From Cylicocyclus nassatus (taxonomy: Eukaryota; Nematoda; Chromadorea; Rhabditida; Strongylidae), in NCBI GenBank assembly GCA_958299035.1, contig CATQJL010000001.1:76777594-76841593 (forward strand): a stretch of 64,000 nucleotides of DNA, in the 5' to 3' direction. The notes under the pieces were generated by a model that worked only from the letters and a program-made list of their open reading frames with translations, was not told where the DNA came from and searched no databases. A program made the translations under genes and the position numbers. Within the stretch, counting starts at the first letter, position 1. Each line of letters starts with the position of its first letter. Positions 15,741 to 26,896 of the stretch are shown here, piece after piece.

Positions 15741-16060
15741 TTCACTTTTCTCTCATTGGGGCTGCAGCTTGGCTTGCTGCGAGTTTGCTTGCGGCGGTGC
15801 TTGGACTGCTTGCGATGGTTCTTGGGCTTCTTGCGACAGCGCTTGTTGCGACGATGCTTGGACTTCGTCTCCCAGATCTGCTACAGTTTGTGCAAATGCG
15901 TACTTCCTTTCGCAAAGGAAGTACGTATGCGAAACGCGAGGGCCTTTGCTTGCGGACCTGCGATAAGGTCAGCTCGAAAGCCAAAGGCATACGCGCGCCA
16001 CATCTTGGCGTGGCGATTGCGCTTGCGGAATAGGGAGCAAGTGATTGAAGCGACTGTACA
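15741..16060. repeat. Low-complexity cttgc/gcgac-rich region with a short perfect hairpin
   Basis: Imperfect repeats of cttgc and gcgac run from 15755 to 15870. A perfect hairpin (tacttcctttcgcaaaggaa core) follows at about 15898..15926. Minus-strand frames here are Arg/Lys-rich or Ala/Ser-rich because of the repeats, so I do not call a protein. Confidence 0.45.
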
Positions 16061-16315
16061 GACTCGCTTGCCTCTAAAAAAGTATGCATTAACAGATCAG
16101 AACTTCAAATCAAATTTGCTATAACTTACATCGTCTTTTCGAAAGTCAAGGAGAATATAGCGGGAATTTGTCTAGAATCCACTTCTTCTTAGCTGTGTCG
16201 TACTCACGTGTACACCACGTCTAAAATAGAAATATAGAGGGAAGTTTGATTTCCAAAATATGGTTTAGAACTTACAGCGCAACAGTAAAATCCCATTTTG
16301 GACGTGTGCTAAATA

Positions 16316-16467
16316 GTATAGGACGTCCGCGCTCTGCTCGGAGAGCCAGTTCATGGCTGAAGGAGGCGCAGAGAAAAACAGGCAGCGAGAGTGCACGAAG
16401 ATAGAGGAGTGACGCGCAATACACACCTTGCGCACTCTCCGCGCCCTGCGCGGACGGCCTATACTTA
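16316..16467. mobile_element. Hairpin MITE with AGTATAGGMCGTCCGCGC TIRs
   Basis: The ends agtataggacgtccgcgc and the complement of gcgcggacggcctatact flank a GC-rich core. It abuts an exon-like ORF on the minus strand and supplies part of that donor site. ORFs inside it are therefore not taken as coding. Confidence 0.6.
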
Positions 16468-16944
16468 CTCCTTCCTCCAAGCTGGTAAGTGTGCCGGGCC
16501 GCACTTCGTCGTGGCCAAATCGAGCATATCTTTCGCAAATTCCAGAAATACTTATCAATAAAGTAGTAGTTCAAAAAGACCCGATCACTAATCTTTTAGC
16601 CTTTCTTCCGCATCCTCCGGTAGCGTTTTAAGTCTCGCGTCTGTCCCGCTGCTTTTTTCATACAAATTGCGTACTCATTGAAAGCTTGAGGCGGACAAGT
16701 TGAAAAGGAATATGTATCTAGTAATTTGTAAAATAAAACCTATTCGACTTTATTCGACTTCATCGCAGCAAAGCAGAACACAGAAGTGAGCTGCTGCTGA
16801 ATATTGCCCCTCTTCCTGTGCATCCACTGAGTGCACAATTCGATTAGTCTAAGCTCGGTACATTGCGATTACAAATTTATATAACTAAAAGTGGTCACTT
16901 ACCTTTACAAATTCAGGTTAAAAGTCCACACACCTCCAGATTAC

Positions 16945-17055
16945 TCTAGTATCAATTTACCAGCCCGAGGGTAGAGGGCTTAGTTGGCCCGGGGCGGGAT
17001 CGAACCTGGATCCGATCTGGCATAGCGTGCCTTATACCACTTCCCTCCGAAGCAA
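16945..17055 (-). mobile_element. tRNA-derived SINE
   Basis: On the minus strand an A-box-like GTGGTATAAGGCACGC is followed by a perfect B box GGTTCGATCCC, spaced as in a tRNA gene. The acceptor and anticodon stems cannot be folded convincingly, so a SINE head is more likely than a functional tRNA. Confidence 0.65.
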
Positions 17056-17659
17056 CAATATGAAGAAGAAAAAGATAAATGGTCGAGAATTGGTGCGTTC
17101 GGCCTATCGAGACGATTGAGAATTTGAAGCGGAAGTTTGCAATATCTAATTCACGAATTCCCGAGATAAAAGAACCTTAAAATACGATCTTTGGTTTGTA
17201 AAGCGTAAATAAAACTTACACCGTGTGCGGCTTGGTCGAACGATCCTCCTCGCATTATTTTTGCGGCCTTATCCAGGTGGAAATTGCTATCTGAGAGGCA
17301 TTCAGAAGTGACAAGATGGGCGGCTCCACGACAGGCGTTGGGTCCACCATGGTACTCGAGAAGTTCATAAACGTTCCCTGAACAAAAAGTGTAAGTCAAT
17401 AGCTGAAAATGATTATCACATACTTTCCGGGACTTCTGCTTCCGCATTCACGCAGCCAGTACCTCAAACTCTACATAAATTCTTTCCTGATTTTTGGAAG
17501 TGTTTTCATGACGTCTACAACTCAGAAAACAGGGAAAAATCACTTACAATGTACGCTGCGACACACTCAGCAGCGGAGTCCTCTCCTTGAAATGAGTCTT
17601 CGCTATATACATCTTCTGAATTAAAATATGTAAACAATTGTTGAGACGAGGAAAGAAAA

Positions 17660-18487
17660 CCTGAGTAATGAAGGGAAGAAACGAAAGAATAAGGTAGAAT
17701 AAATATTTTTAGAGTCCATGGCTCAATACCAAAGTCAGCGCTTGAATACTCAGCAGACACATATGGACAATGACCTCTCTTTGTTCATTAATGGCATTTT
17801 TGTGTTTCACACGGGGTCATTTGCCCATAGCGCGCCCTGCTAAGGTGCAAGGTGATTATGTAGTGTGAGGTGACTTTTGCGACTATGTATGAAAATGGAC
17901 ATTTCCATCAAATCTGTCCCCAGGCTCTCGTACACTTTTGCGACCCCGACTATTTCTTTTGTCACATATGATGATTGCCATCGCCGAGGCATTTCTAACT
18001 TCATATGTGAGCCTGCACACTACACGAGGCAGCGCACGTCACTGTCGCTAGTGACTTTTCAATAAAATTTCAATAAGCGTAACAAACTATCGAAGTACGA
18101 ACTATTACCTTTCAGGTACCCAATCAACTTTTGAGAAAAACAAGGAAAAGGAAATCATTGAAAGAGCTAAATAACTTGACTATATGTAATGTGCATCACA
18201 TTTTTCATTTACATAGGAATTAAAATCATTTGTAGTAGAAAAATTATCCGAAAGATTCAGCAAAAAAATATTGCAAAGATGGCAAATTGGAAATGTCTGT
18301 TATAGGAATCATTTTTCTTGAGGAGCAGTTTAGAGGAAGCAGAGCAGGAGGACGCTATACCCGTAAGGAGCCAGATACAAGAAGATCGTAATAGAAGACG
18401 ACATTCAGGCTGTGGCGATGTAATAAACTCTAATCTCGACTGTTCTAGAAAGCCTGCGACATAATGTGAACGGCGGTCAAATACATA
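17660..18487. other. Intergenic, nothing recognised
   Basis: No conserved open frame or repeat partner was found. A minus-strand 85-codon frame ends inside the adjacent foldback element and is discounted. Confidence 0.35.
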
Positions 18488-19465
18488 CAGTGCTGGCCAA
18501 AAGTTTGCAGCCACTCCAGAATTATGCTATATCTTACTCTGTATAGCATAGAACAACTCCAAATTATGACATTACGTGCATTTCACACTACTTAACACTA
18601 CACCAAGAAGTTTTGCAGTTACATGCACACCGAAGGGGTCTTTGGGGGAAATGGTGAAAACGGCTGAATTGAGGTTGGTCAAAACTTGCAGCCACTTTTT
18701 TCTAAATGTCCTTAAAAACTTGTCACAACTTGTCACTTTCCAGTATGTGGGCTACAGATGCACCAATAAACCTTGAGATATGCAGTGCAGCCGGCTTTCA
18801 TCAAACTCCCAAAAAGGGAAGTTTACGGAGCAAAGTTGCTTGAGCGCAAACTGACCGCAAAAATTGATTAAATCATGAGGTTGTTGAGAAATCATCGGCT
18901 GATCTATGCTTCTATGAAAAGGCTGCACTATCTGGACGTTTAGCGGGTTAACCTGAGTTAAGGTGATGGTAGTTTTTGAAACATGCCAAGTAATGCCTTT
19001 TCTGTCACATTCGCAAACTGCCGCTAAACGTCCAGTTGGTGCAGCCTTTTCATAGGAGAATAGATCAGCCGATGATTTCTCAACAACAACCTCATGATTT
19101 AATCAATTTTTGCGGTGTTTGCTTCGTAAACTTCCCTTTTTGGGAGTTTGATGAAAGCCGGCTGCACTGCATATCTCAAGGTTTATTGGTGCATCTGCAG
19201 CCCATATACTGGAGAGTGACAAGTTGTGACAAGTTTTTAAAAGACATTTAGAAGAAAGTGGCTGCAAGTTTTGACCAACCTCAATTCAGCCGTTTTCACC
19301 ATTTCCCCCAAAGACCCCTTCGGTGTGCATGTAACTGCAAAACTTCTTGACGTAGTGGTAAATAGTGTAAAATGCACGTAATGTCATAATTTGGAATCGT
19401 TTTATGCGAAACAAAGTAAGATATAGCAAAAATCTGGAGTGGCTGCAAACTTTTGGCCAGCACTG
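18488..19465. mobile_element. Palindromic Tc1-like foldback element (978 bp)
   Basis: The termini CAGTGCTGGCCAAAAGTTTG and its complement are flanked by TA. The two arms pair for about 450 bp with only scattered mismatches, and the loop is about 75 bp (18945-19022). CAGTGCTGGCCAAAAG is a classic Tc1-family terminus. There is no transposase. Confidence 0.92.
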
Positions 19466-20219
19466 TATTATTGACTTTCGACATTTTAGGACTTTCAAGA
19501 AAATTCAAGGATTTGTCATTCTTCTAGGTTTGTGATTTCATTGATGAATTCTAAATTTCTAGATTCTAGATTCTAGCTTTCGTTGATGCATTTCGGTTTA
19601 GTATCTTGACAAAGTTTACAGGAACAGAATGCAAGCTATGCGAAGGAGCTTTGTTTCAAAGCATTTTCTTTAGGTATCCATTTCTTTAGCTATGTAATTT
19701 CATTTTTATGGTTCTTAATTCCTTTTTGCGCTCACGATCGCAAAAGTGACAAAATTTTTCACTTCAAGAGGATAAAGATGATAACATGCCGGCGTTCATT
19801 GCTTGCTCGTTGCTCTTTCATTTGATTTCCGTTGTTACGTACTGTTTTGAGTGTTGTTACATGCAGTGTTGCCTGTTCACCTCAGGGCTACTCACCATCT
19901 TGGCGGGCTGTATTGTGCATGTAATTGCATCATCTCGAAATGCTGTTTAGGTTTGGATCTCGCTGGTCAGTAGTCATTTTTTGCCCATTTTGATAACTGT
20001 TCCACTTTGTTTCCGATAAAGCCAATCGGTGTCCGCATTGTCCCCGCAAAAGGAAAAAGGATCTAGCCAAAATCTTCTTTTTATAGATCTACACATGTGC
20101 CTTAGAACGAATGCTCCAATCCTGCAAAAGTTGACAGCGCGGCACACACCGTTGTTTTAGCCTGTGTGTCCATCTAAATAGAAGGGAAGAACTACGTCGG
20201 CCATAGTTTGATACTATAG
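19466..20219. other. Intergenic, nothing recognised
   Basis: AT-rich spacer upstream of the FHA-like ORF. I could not find exons that would extend that ORF upstream. Confidence 0.35.
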
Positions 20220-20754
20220 TCAGAACACGTTGCGCAGCGGCTTGTCGCGCACTCCACGCTCAAGTTCTGGACCCCATAAGAACTCTCGTTCCCGGCACAG
20301 CGAAGACTACGGGGCTGCTGTTGAGGGGAAACTCTTTCAACAATTGGCACCACCTATCTGCTTCAGCTTGGGAAGTGCCACTTTCACCGTTGGGAGAAGT
20401 GACGAATTCTCATTTTTGGCTTGTAAAAAAAGGAATGGAGTTGTTACCAAAGGCTCAAGATTCTTCCCAACATCGCCATCTAGACCCAACCATGTACATA
20501 TCGTAACAAGGAGAACTTCGTGTATTTTAAAAATTGACCCGCGAACTTCTGCCGGCCCTTCTATACCTGAATCAACTACCGGGACCCGCTTTCTTCTACC
20601 AAATTCGGCTTTTATTAAAATAAAGAGAAGTGCTGAATCTGTAGATGATGAACGTCCGTCTGGCACACAAAAGATGCACAGACAAAACAAATGGCTGACA
20701 AGGGACATGCAACAATTCTTTACACAACAACTTGCGAAGAAAGAAGGCAATTGA
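20220..20754 (+). CDS. ORF with an FHA-like domain, partial or decayed
   Basis: A 178-codon open stretch follows a CTATAG acceptor and ends at TGA. Its middle reads FSLGSATFTVGRSDEFSF, then SRPNHVHI about 30 residues later, and further on GTRFLLPNSAFIKI. The order GR, SR..H, Gx..L..xxxI resembles a forkhead-associated phosphothreonine-binding domain. The N-terminal part is Ser/Arg-rich and the C-terminus is basic (KWLTRDMQQFFTQQLAKKEG). No ATG begins the frame, so an upstream exon is missing or this is a pseudogene. A 218-codon frame on the opposite strand overlaps it and is taken as a shadow. Function cannot be assigned. Confidence 0.4.
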
Positions 20755-21517
20755 AGTGACGCGAAGAATACCACAACTTGGTTAGCAGGAGAAGCCAGAA
20801 GAATTGGAAACACAGTCAACTGCAAGTGCAGTAATGTCAACCTCGTTCGCGTCTCTCTCTTTGCCGTAACGCTGCCTTTAACGAGGTGCAACAACAACAA
20901 CGGCCTGAATTGCGCTACGCTAAACTGCAACCCTCGTCTTTTTAACCTCTCTTGGCTAAAATCTTCCCCCAAAATGTTTTCAGTCAAAAACACCTACAGA
21001 TTACATGTCATAACGTGCCACATGAAAATCAACTGATCTAGCATATCGATGCGACATTTAGGTTAATATAAGGGACAATACCCACTTGTACAATCATATC
21101 AATGCGAAGGGATGTCAATTTGGAATCGAACATGCGGATTCAACTGTACCTTTCTCAACGGTTTCAGTTACCGCAGTCGAAAACTTCTTTCGCTTTGATT
21201 ATAACCGTTATTCGGAATTTCAAAGAGAGGTTCAGACTGGTGCTAGGCGTACACCCGGTCGTCGTGCACGACATACCTGGACTCCAATTATTGCAACAGG
21301 GAAACTTTGAGAAGAGTGCTTTACAGATGCTATAGCTGCAGATAAATGGGGAATTTATTCTAATGGGAAATTCTTTTATCACTGAAACTATGCTGTTTAG
21401 TTTGCGAATTAGATCATCAGTGATGTGTTCCGAGAGGGATCCATGTCATTTGATCCACTCTCCGAGTGTACAAAACCGGGGATAGAGCAATTCGCACGCA
21501 GGCTAACATTTGCAGTA
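20755..21517. other. Intergenic, nothing recognised
   Basis: No gene or repeat partner was recognised between the FHA-like ORF and the next foldback element. Confidence 0.35.
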
Positions 21518-22137
21518 TATAGTCGTCCTCACCCCACTAGTCGGTTGGTGGTTGAATATGATTCGAGTTGGAGCAGGCCGGCCGCGGCAGAGCGTGGCAG
21601 ACGCCGCCCCCTAGCGAATCGCTTGCACGAGCTTTTTCCTCTTTTCTTCGTGTGTTTCTTTCCTATCTCTCATATTGCGACAATGTTCTTAATCAGATTT
21701 TTAGATTTTTTTGTCGCCCGTGCAGCTGTGCTCGTTTGTTTTACATTTCTTTCCAGGTAAACCGGGAAGAAGGATGCGATTGGAGATTTTTGAATGAAAA
21801 ATCTCTTTCCCGGTAAGTAACATATACACAAATGCGATTTGATGAGCTGTGTCACAGTTTTTCGTTAGAATGTGTACTCTAAACTATTTTTTTGCGATAG
21901 GGCTGAAATTTTCTCAAAAAGGGTTTGTTTCAAAGATTTAGCTGTACGAAATCTGAAAATCTGTTAGGAACATTGCCGCAATACCAGAGATGGCAAAGAA
22001 ACACGAAGAAAATAAGAAAAAAGCTCGTGCAAGCGGTTGGCTGAGGGGGGCGCCTGCCGCGCTCTGCCGTGGTCGGCCTGCTCCAGTTCGAATTCACATT
22101 CGACCACCGACCGACGAGTGGGGTGAGGACGACTATA
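21518..22137. mobile_element. Foldback element, TATAGTCGTCCTCACCCCAC termini
   Basis: Both ends carry TATAGTCGTCCTCACCCCAC (complementary on the right), followed by paired blocks including gagcaggccg and gcttgcacgagc. Arms are about 170-200 bp. A smaller inverted motif (aaaccgggaagaag / ctctttcccggtaa) lies near the centre, possibly a nested fragment. Confidence 0.75.
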
Positions 22138-22308
22138 CCTACCGTAAGTCCGAGAAGCTGCCAAAAACGTGTAAGTCATTCTTAGGTCCAGTGGTTGACG
22201 AAACTCCCGAAATGATTTTTTTTCGAAAAAGAAATTTTTAATAAAATTTAAGGGCTCACTATGTAGGCCACATTGCGTGATTCATCATGTTGGTCACATC
22301 GTCGTCAG

Positions 22309-23978
22309 TGGTTAAGCTGAGTTCATACTGGTTCCCATGTTAGAGAACTGTTCCCGCAGAATTTCCGCCGCACATATCCGCACTGTGCTGGAACTGTTCC
22401 GGAACTATGCTACATGCGCTGCAGCCGCCCTGCACGCGCTTTGAACAGCGGAGTTGGAGAATTTTGACTGTTTTCAACGGTTATTCTTCCAGATTTCTCT
22501 CATTTTGGCCTTATTCCTCTACCCCGCTTCCCTTTTTATCAGCAGTCGAACTCGAAACGGGTTAAATGAGCGCTTTTCTGCTCTGTGTATGCAACAAAAC
22601 GTGTGTTCTTGTAATCATCCATTTTCTCTTCGCTTTATTTTTACTCAGACCTATTCCATTTGTTCCAGGAAGCCACTGCGTAGCTTCCGTAACCATCTGC
22701 CATGAATAGGGAGTTTGAGCAATTCTGAAATTGCATAAATCGAAACTTTTCCCTTGTTTTCTGATGGATTTCGTTTTTGAGCCTTCTCATCCCCTTTCCT
22801 TTTTCCATATCATTCTTCCCCGTTCTTTCTTCTACCCTGTTTCTCCTCGTGATGAGAAAAACTGTGAAATTGAAGCTGGGTCGAAGAAATAACCTTGTTC
22901 TAATGTACCCGGGCAGATTGGTCTCGTGCGCTCGTCCATTTTCTCTTCCATTTTTGTTCAGGCCTAATTCATGTGTCCTAAAGATCTGTCTATGTACCTT
23001 TCAATACAGTTGCTAGACTACGCAACGCCTTCTTAGAACACATGAAGTAGGTCTGAACAAAAATAGAGAAGAAAGGATAGACGAGCGCACGAAGGCCCTT
23101 TCCGGATACATAGAGCATGACAGCGTTCAATAATCAACCCCGCTTCAAGCTCACAGCTTTTCTCATCACAAGGAGAAGTGGGGTAGAAGAAAGAACGGTG
23201 AATAAAGATATGGAAAAAGGAAAGGGGTTGAGAATGCTTGAAAACAAAACTCATCAGAAGAGAAATGTTTCAATTTATGCAATTTCAGAACTGCTCGCAC
23301 CTCCTAATTCATGGAAGATGGCTATGGAAACGGCTTCCTGGAACAAATGAAATAGGTCTGAGTAAAAACAAAGCGAAGAGAAAATGGATGAGCACAAAAA
23401 CACACGTTTGCATGCGCAGAGCAGAAAAGCGCTCATTTAACCCGTTTCGAGTTCGAAGTTCTGCTGATGAAAAGGGAAGCGGGGTAGAGGAATAAGGCCA
23501 AAATGAGAGAAATCTGGAAGAATAACCGTTGAAAACAGTCAAAATTCTCCAACTCCGCTGTTCAAAACGCGTGCAGGGCAGGGCTCGGCACAGGTTGCTT
23601 ACAAGCAAGCTGGATATCGTTTTTGGGACGAAAAGCAAAGGGGGTTTCGTTTTTGTGAGCGAAGACATACGGAAAATTGACGATGGCGACCTTTTTTTTT
23701 AGTCGACGTTTCGTTTTTTGAGAGATTTTGGGGAATTTTTCAGGTTTTTAGAGGAAATTTGGTTGAGGGTCAAAGGGGACTTCGTAAAAATTCCCAAAAG
23801 TCAAGGGGGACTTCGTTTTTTCCATTTTCATCTAGCCACTTCGTGCCGAGCCCTGGTGCAGGGCGGCTGCAGCGCATGCAGCACAGTTGCAGAACAGTTC
23901 CAGCATAGTGCAGGAACTAGGCGGGAACTGTGCGGGAACAGTTCCGGAACATGGGAATCAGTAACTTAGCCTTAACCA
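22309..23978. mobile_element. Large palindromic element (1.67 kb) with a nested hAT MITE
   Basis: The termini TGGTTAAGCTGAGTTCATAC and the near complement TATGGTTAAGGCTAAGTTAC enclose two arms of about 700 bp that pair across a short centre near 23000. Paired arm sequences include gaactgttccggaac and the run from tctcattttggccttattcc. The right arm is longer because a 277-bp element is inserted at 23579..23855. Superfamily is uncertain. Confidence 0.85.
23579..23855. mobile_element. hAT MITE, TIR CAGGGCTCGGCAC, TSD GTGCAGGG
   Basis: The perfect 13-bp TIR CAGGGCTCGGCAC is flanked by a perfect 8-bp duplication GTGCAGGG (23571..23578 and 23856..23863). The opposite arm of the host palindrome (near 22425) has the same sequence uninterrupted, which is an internal empty site. 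Diverged relatives lie at 33266..33495 and 47750..48582, sharing aacgaagtcccc-type motifs. Confidence 0.95.
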
Positions 23979-24626
23979 TACCTTCGATAGTCTAGAGACA
24001 GGGTGTCAAAAGCGAAGGTTGTTTGAACATCTGACCTCATAAAAAGTGAAGGTTGTTTAAAGAAGATCAGAGAAGAGAAGATGACGTAAAACAGATATAA
24101 AAAGAAAAACAAGCTGCTAAAAATCGGATAAAAACGCTACAATAAGGTTTGAATTCTTTCATCTGGCGGCTTTTCAAGAAGTTTTTGCTCCGACCGGCAA
24201 TTCGCAACACGGGGTTTTGATTTTTGATGCATCCTTTAAATTTTTACCCCCGCATTGGTTTTCCTGTTTCCTGGGAGGTTGTCTGGATTGTTGCTCTTAT
24301 TATTCTGAGCAACAGTCGCCCAAGCTGGAAAAAAATCGATGCGAAAGAACTGAGACAGAACAAGGTAAAGAAAAACGCACTTTTTACGATTTTTCGCAAA
24401 AAATTCCACCATAATCGAAGAGGTAAGGGCTGGGTGGTTGTCTGCATTATGAGCAGAAGCAAAATCTAAAGAATGCACGAAAAAACCGCGCGAAAGGAGT
24501 TAAATCAGGAAAAACAAGAGATTTTCGAAAACAAGGTTTTTGCCGGATTTCTCAATAAAATCAGAAAATGTAATTACGGTTGTTAGCGTGAAAATAGAGA
24601 TCAAGAGCTTTAATATGATATATATA
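23979..24626. other. Intergenic, nothing recognised
   Basis: A short motif aaagcgaaggttgttt / aaagtgaaggttgttt is repeated at 24010-24060, with another aaagtgaaggttg near 26270. No gene is supported. Confidence 0.35.
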
Positions 24627-25644
24627 TTAGGTCGTTCCGAAAGTAATGTCGCTTTTTTCAAATGGACGCCACATTTCGTGGAACCAAGATTTTCAAGAGC
24701 TCTTGGAATCAGTCGATGCAGAATTTCGTCCTCTTTCTAATGGTTGTAATCTCATTGCATAATTTTTAATGAGCTCTCAAAAAATTACTAAAAAATTACT
24801 GCGACTTATGCTTTTTGTCATGGTCAAGTTCGGCTATTTTTCTATATTTTTGTACTGATTTCTCGAAGATGTACAAGTAACAGATAAGTAGAGCAAACCC
24901 TATAGGACATGAAACAATTTTTTTCCTTTCCTTAGTTTGCTTCCTGGAGTTTGTAGAACCAATTTTTCAGTGCTATCAAATTCCATATTTGGTCAACTCA
25001 GACCTCACAGAACAACAACCGGCAAGCAACTCGAGCGTCATTAGACGCAGCTTTTTCTCCTCTTTCTACCAGTTGTTTTTGTTTCCGATTCATCAAGTTT
25101 TCCGAGATAAAATCATCATAATTCAGGTTTTCCAGGGCTCCCTGTACCCAAAATTTCCGAAAGTTGCTAATCTGAAGCGGTAAATGCTCATATGTTTTGC
25201 AAAATTAGTGTTAAACCATAATCCACTTTTCTAAGTTTCAGAATCCGAAAGCTTATTGGTGTTTGATGCATATGTGTTTGAGACAAGCCTGCAAAAATTC
25301 GGTGAATTCATTGAAAAATCTCTATAAAAAATTATGACGAGATGCGGAGAGCAGAAAAAAAAGCACCGTTTCCTATAGGGTTTGCTCTATCCATCCATCA
25401 CTTGGACTCCTTCCGGGAGTTATTACAAAAAATTAGAAAAATTGTGAAACTTGACTTTCCCAAAAAGCATGGGTTGGAGATTTTAGTAATTTTTCAAAAG
25501 CTCATCGAGTATTCTGCAGTGGAATTTTAGCCATTGGAAAGAGGATGAAATGCTACATCGAATGCTTCCAAGATCTCTTAGAAACCTTGCCACGAAATGT
25601 AGCGTTCAATTGAAAAAAGCGACATTACTTTTGGAACGACCTAA
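24627..25644. mobile_element. Palindromic mariner-like element, copy 1
   Basis: TTAGGTCGTTCCGAAAGTAA begins the element and its near complement ends it, with TA flanking both ends. The arms pair imperfectly along about 450 bp. A second copy (40809..41800) sits nested in the PAN gene intron. No transposase frame was found. Confidence 0.9.
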
Positions 25645-25686
25645 TATATTGTCGAAATTGGGCTCCGAACAGCGAAGAAAAGGGTA

Positions 25687-25794
25687 CCAGAGCCAAATGC
25701 CCGCGCCCCGCGTTTTGGGTAGCGAGGTAGCGCGCAGCGCGCGGAGACGCAGACGAGCAGGGAAACAGAACCGACAGGGCATTTCGCTCTGGTC
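25687..25794. mobile_element. Short GC-rich hairpin MITE
   Basis: ACCAGAGCCAAATGCCC at the left pairs with GGGCATTTCGCTCTGGT at the right, around a core rich in gcgcgc. It sits about 40 bp after the mariner-like palindrome. Confidence 0.5.
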
Positions 25795-25799
25795 GTAGA

Positions 25800-26896
25800 T
25801 CTCCGCGGCGTCTCAACGAAACCCTGCATAATTATATATCATTCTGATCGTCATGACACGGCGAGGAGAACTGACAACGTCCCAAGCTTTGAAAATCACC
25901 CATTAACGAGATAGACCAGCGTTTTCGTGTGCGACTTTCTGCGCAAGATTTAAGCGCAGTTTCTCGCTTTTATTTAACTCCAATAGCATTCCTAAACTTC
26001 TTAAACCCGATTTAGGTCGACTATGAGGTTAACTTATGAATGTTGTCCTGAATTCTGGCGAAAATTTTACAGAAACATCCTTTATTAAGGTAAAAAGGCT
26101 ATGAAAACGCAAATTTTCGGTTTTGCTGAAATAATCTAAAGATATTTTTTTCTGTACTTGCTTCATACACATTCGTTGCAATATAGTCAGGATTATAACA
26201 TCCGGGGCGAAGTTCCGGATGACTTCTGTTTTTTCCAAGTGAAGGTTGTGTCCCCTCATAGCCCTCAAAGTGAAGGTTGCCAGAGTGCGTGGCTCTATGT
26301 ATCAAGGGTATGACCTTAACGTACAGTGAACTTGTCTTACTTCTCTACATAAGCTTCGCTGTTTCCTCAGATCACCAAAGTTGATTGAAATGTTGTTAAA
26401 TTAGATATTTTTGTGTTGAAAGCGGGGTCCTGGATTTGTTCGCAGTGTCATAGTGTATGTTTTTGCATCGCCCTGCAAGATTTTGCGAAAGAATCTATCA
26501 CGAGACTTTGGGTCTTCAACCAACCAATAGCATGCAACCCGATACAAGTCGTTCGCCAAATACAACAGCGAGTTCGGTTTAAAAACGAATATCTCACCCA
26601 CGAGTGCACTATCTGCCGCTTGAGCAGTGTCTTAGTTAGGTTTCCAAAATCATTTCCCACGTTTCCCACATGCCCAGATTTGCCTGCTTTTTCAGTTACT
26701 CATGGCTCTGTGTCAGGCACGAGGTGGATCTGGCAATGTTTAAGAAATGGAGTCCCCTTTGATGTTGCCCAAGGGAGGTGTTTTCGGTCGAAGTGTCCTT
26801 TTCACATGAAACTGGTACGACTATAAAGAGCATCAAACGCTGATATCAAATCTGTTTTCATTATCTGCCGAGCGCCTCTAGACGTCGAGCTATGAG
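25800..26896. other. Intergenic with coding-like frames, none recognised
   Basis: A 137-codon frame on plus (26413..26826) and a 66-codon frame on minus (26401..26601, including KPNSLLYLANDLYRVACYWL) overlap. Neither matches a family known to me, and no splice structure supports them. Confidence 0.3.

Larger units (their letters stand above)
16137..17657 (-). pseudogene. Exon-like ORFs of an unrecognised minus-strand gene, possibly broken
   Basis: Two stretches have canonical splice sites. The first is 17548..17615 (ATTCAG acceptor, GTAAGTG donor), with peptide DVYSEDSFQGEDSAAECVAA. The second is 17220..17377 (TTGTTCAG acceptor, GTAAGTTT donor), 52 codons beginning NVYELLEYHGGPNACRGAAH. Weaker stretches at about 16459..16540 (EFAKDMLDLATTKCGPAHLP) and 16150..16225 also look coding. 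I do not recognise the family. The reading frames of the first two exons do not join directly, and a MITE lies against the third, so this is either a gene with a missed exon or a decayed copy. Confidence 0.35.

Noticed and set aside
16265..16430. Candidate exon reading HELALRAERGRPILF
   Set aside because: Most of it lies within the hairpin MITE at 16316-16467, so the frame is element-derived.
16945..17055. A functional tRNA gene on the minus strand
   Set aside because: A and B boxes are present, but I cannot pair an acceptor stem or anticodon arm; a SINE fits better.
20337..20993. 218-codon minus-strand open frame
   Set aside because: It overlaps the FHA-like frame, is dominated by Leu/Phe/Val runs expected from a complement of a coding-like strand, and has no recognised domain or splice context.
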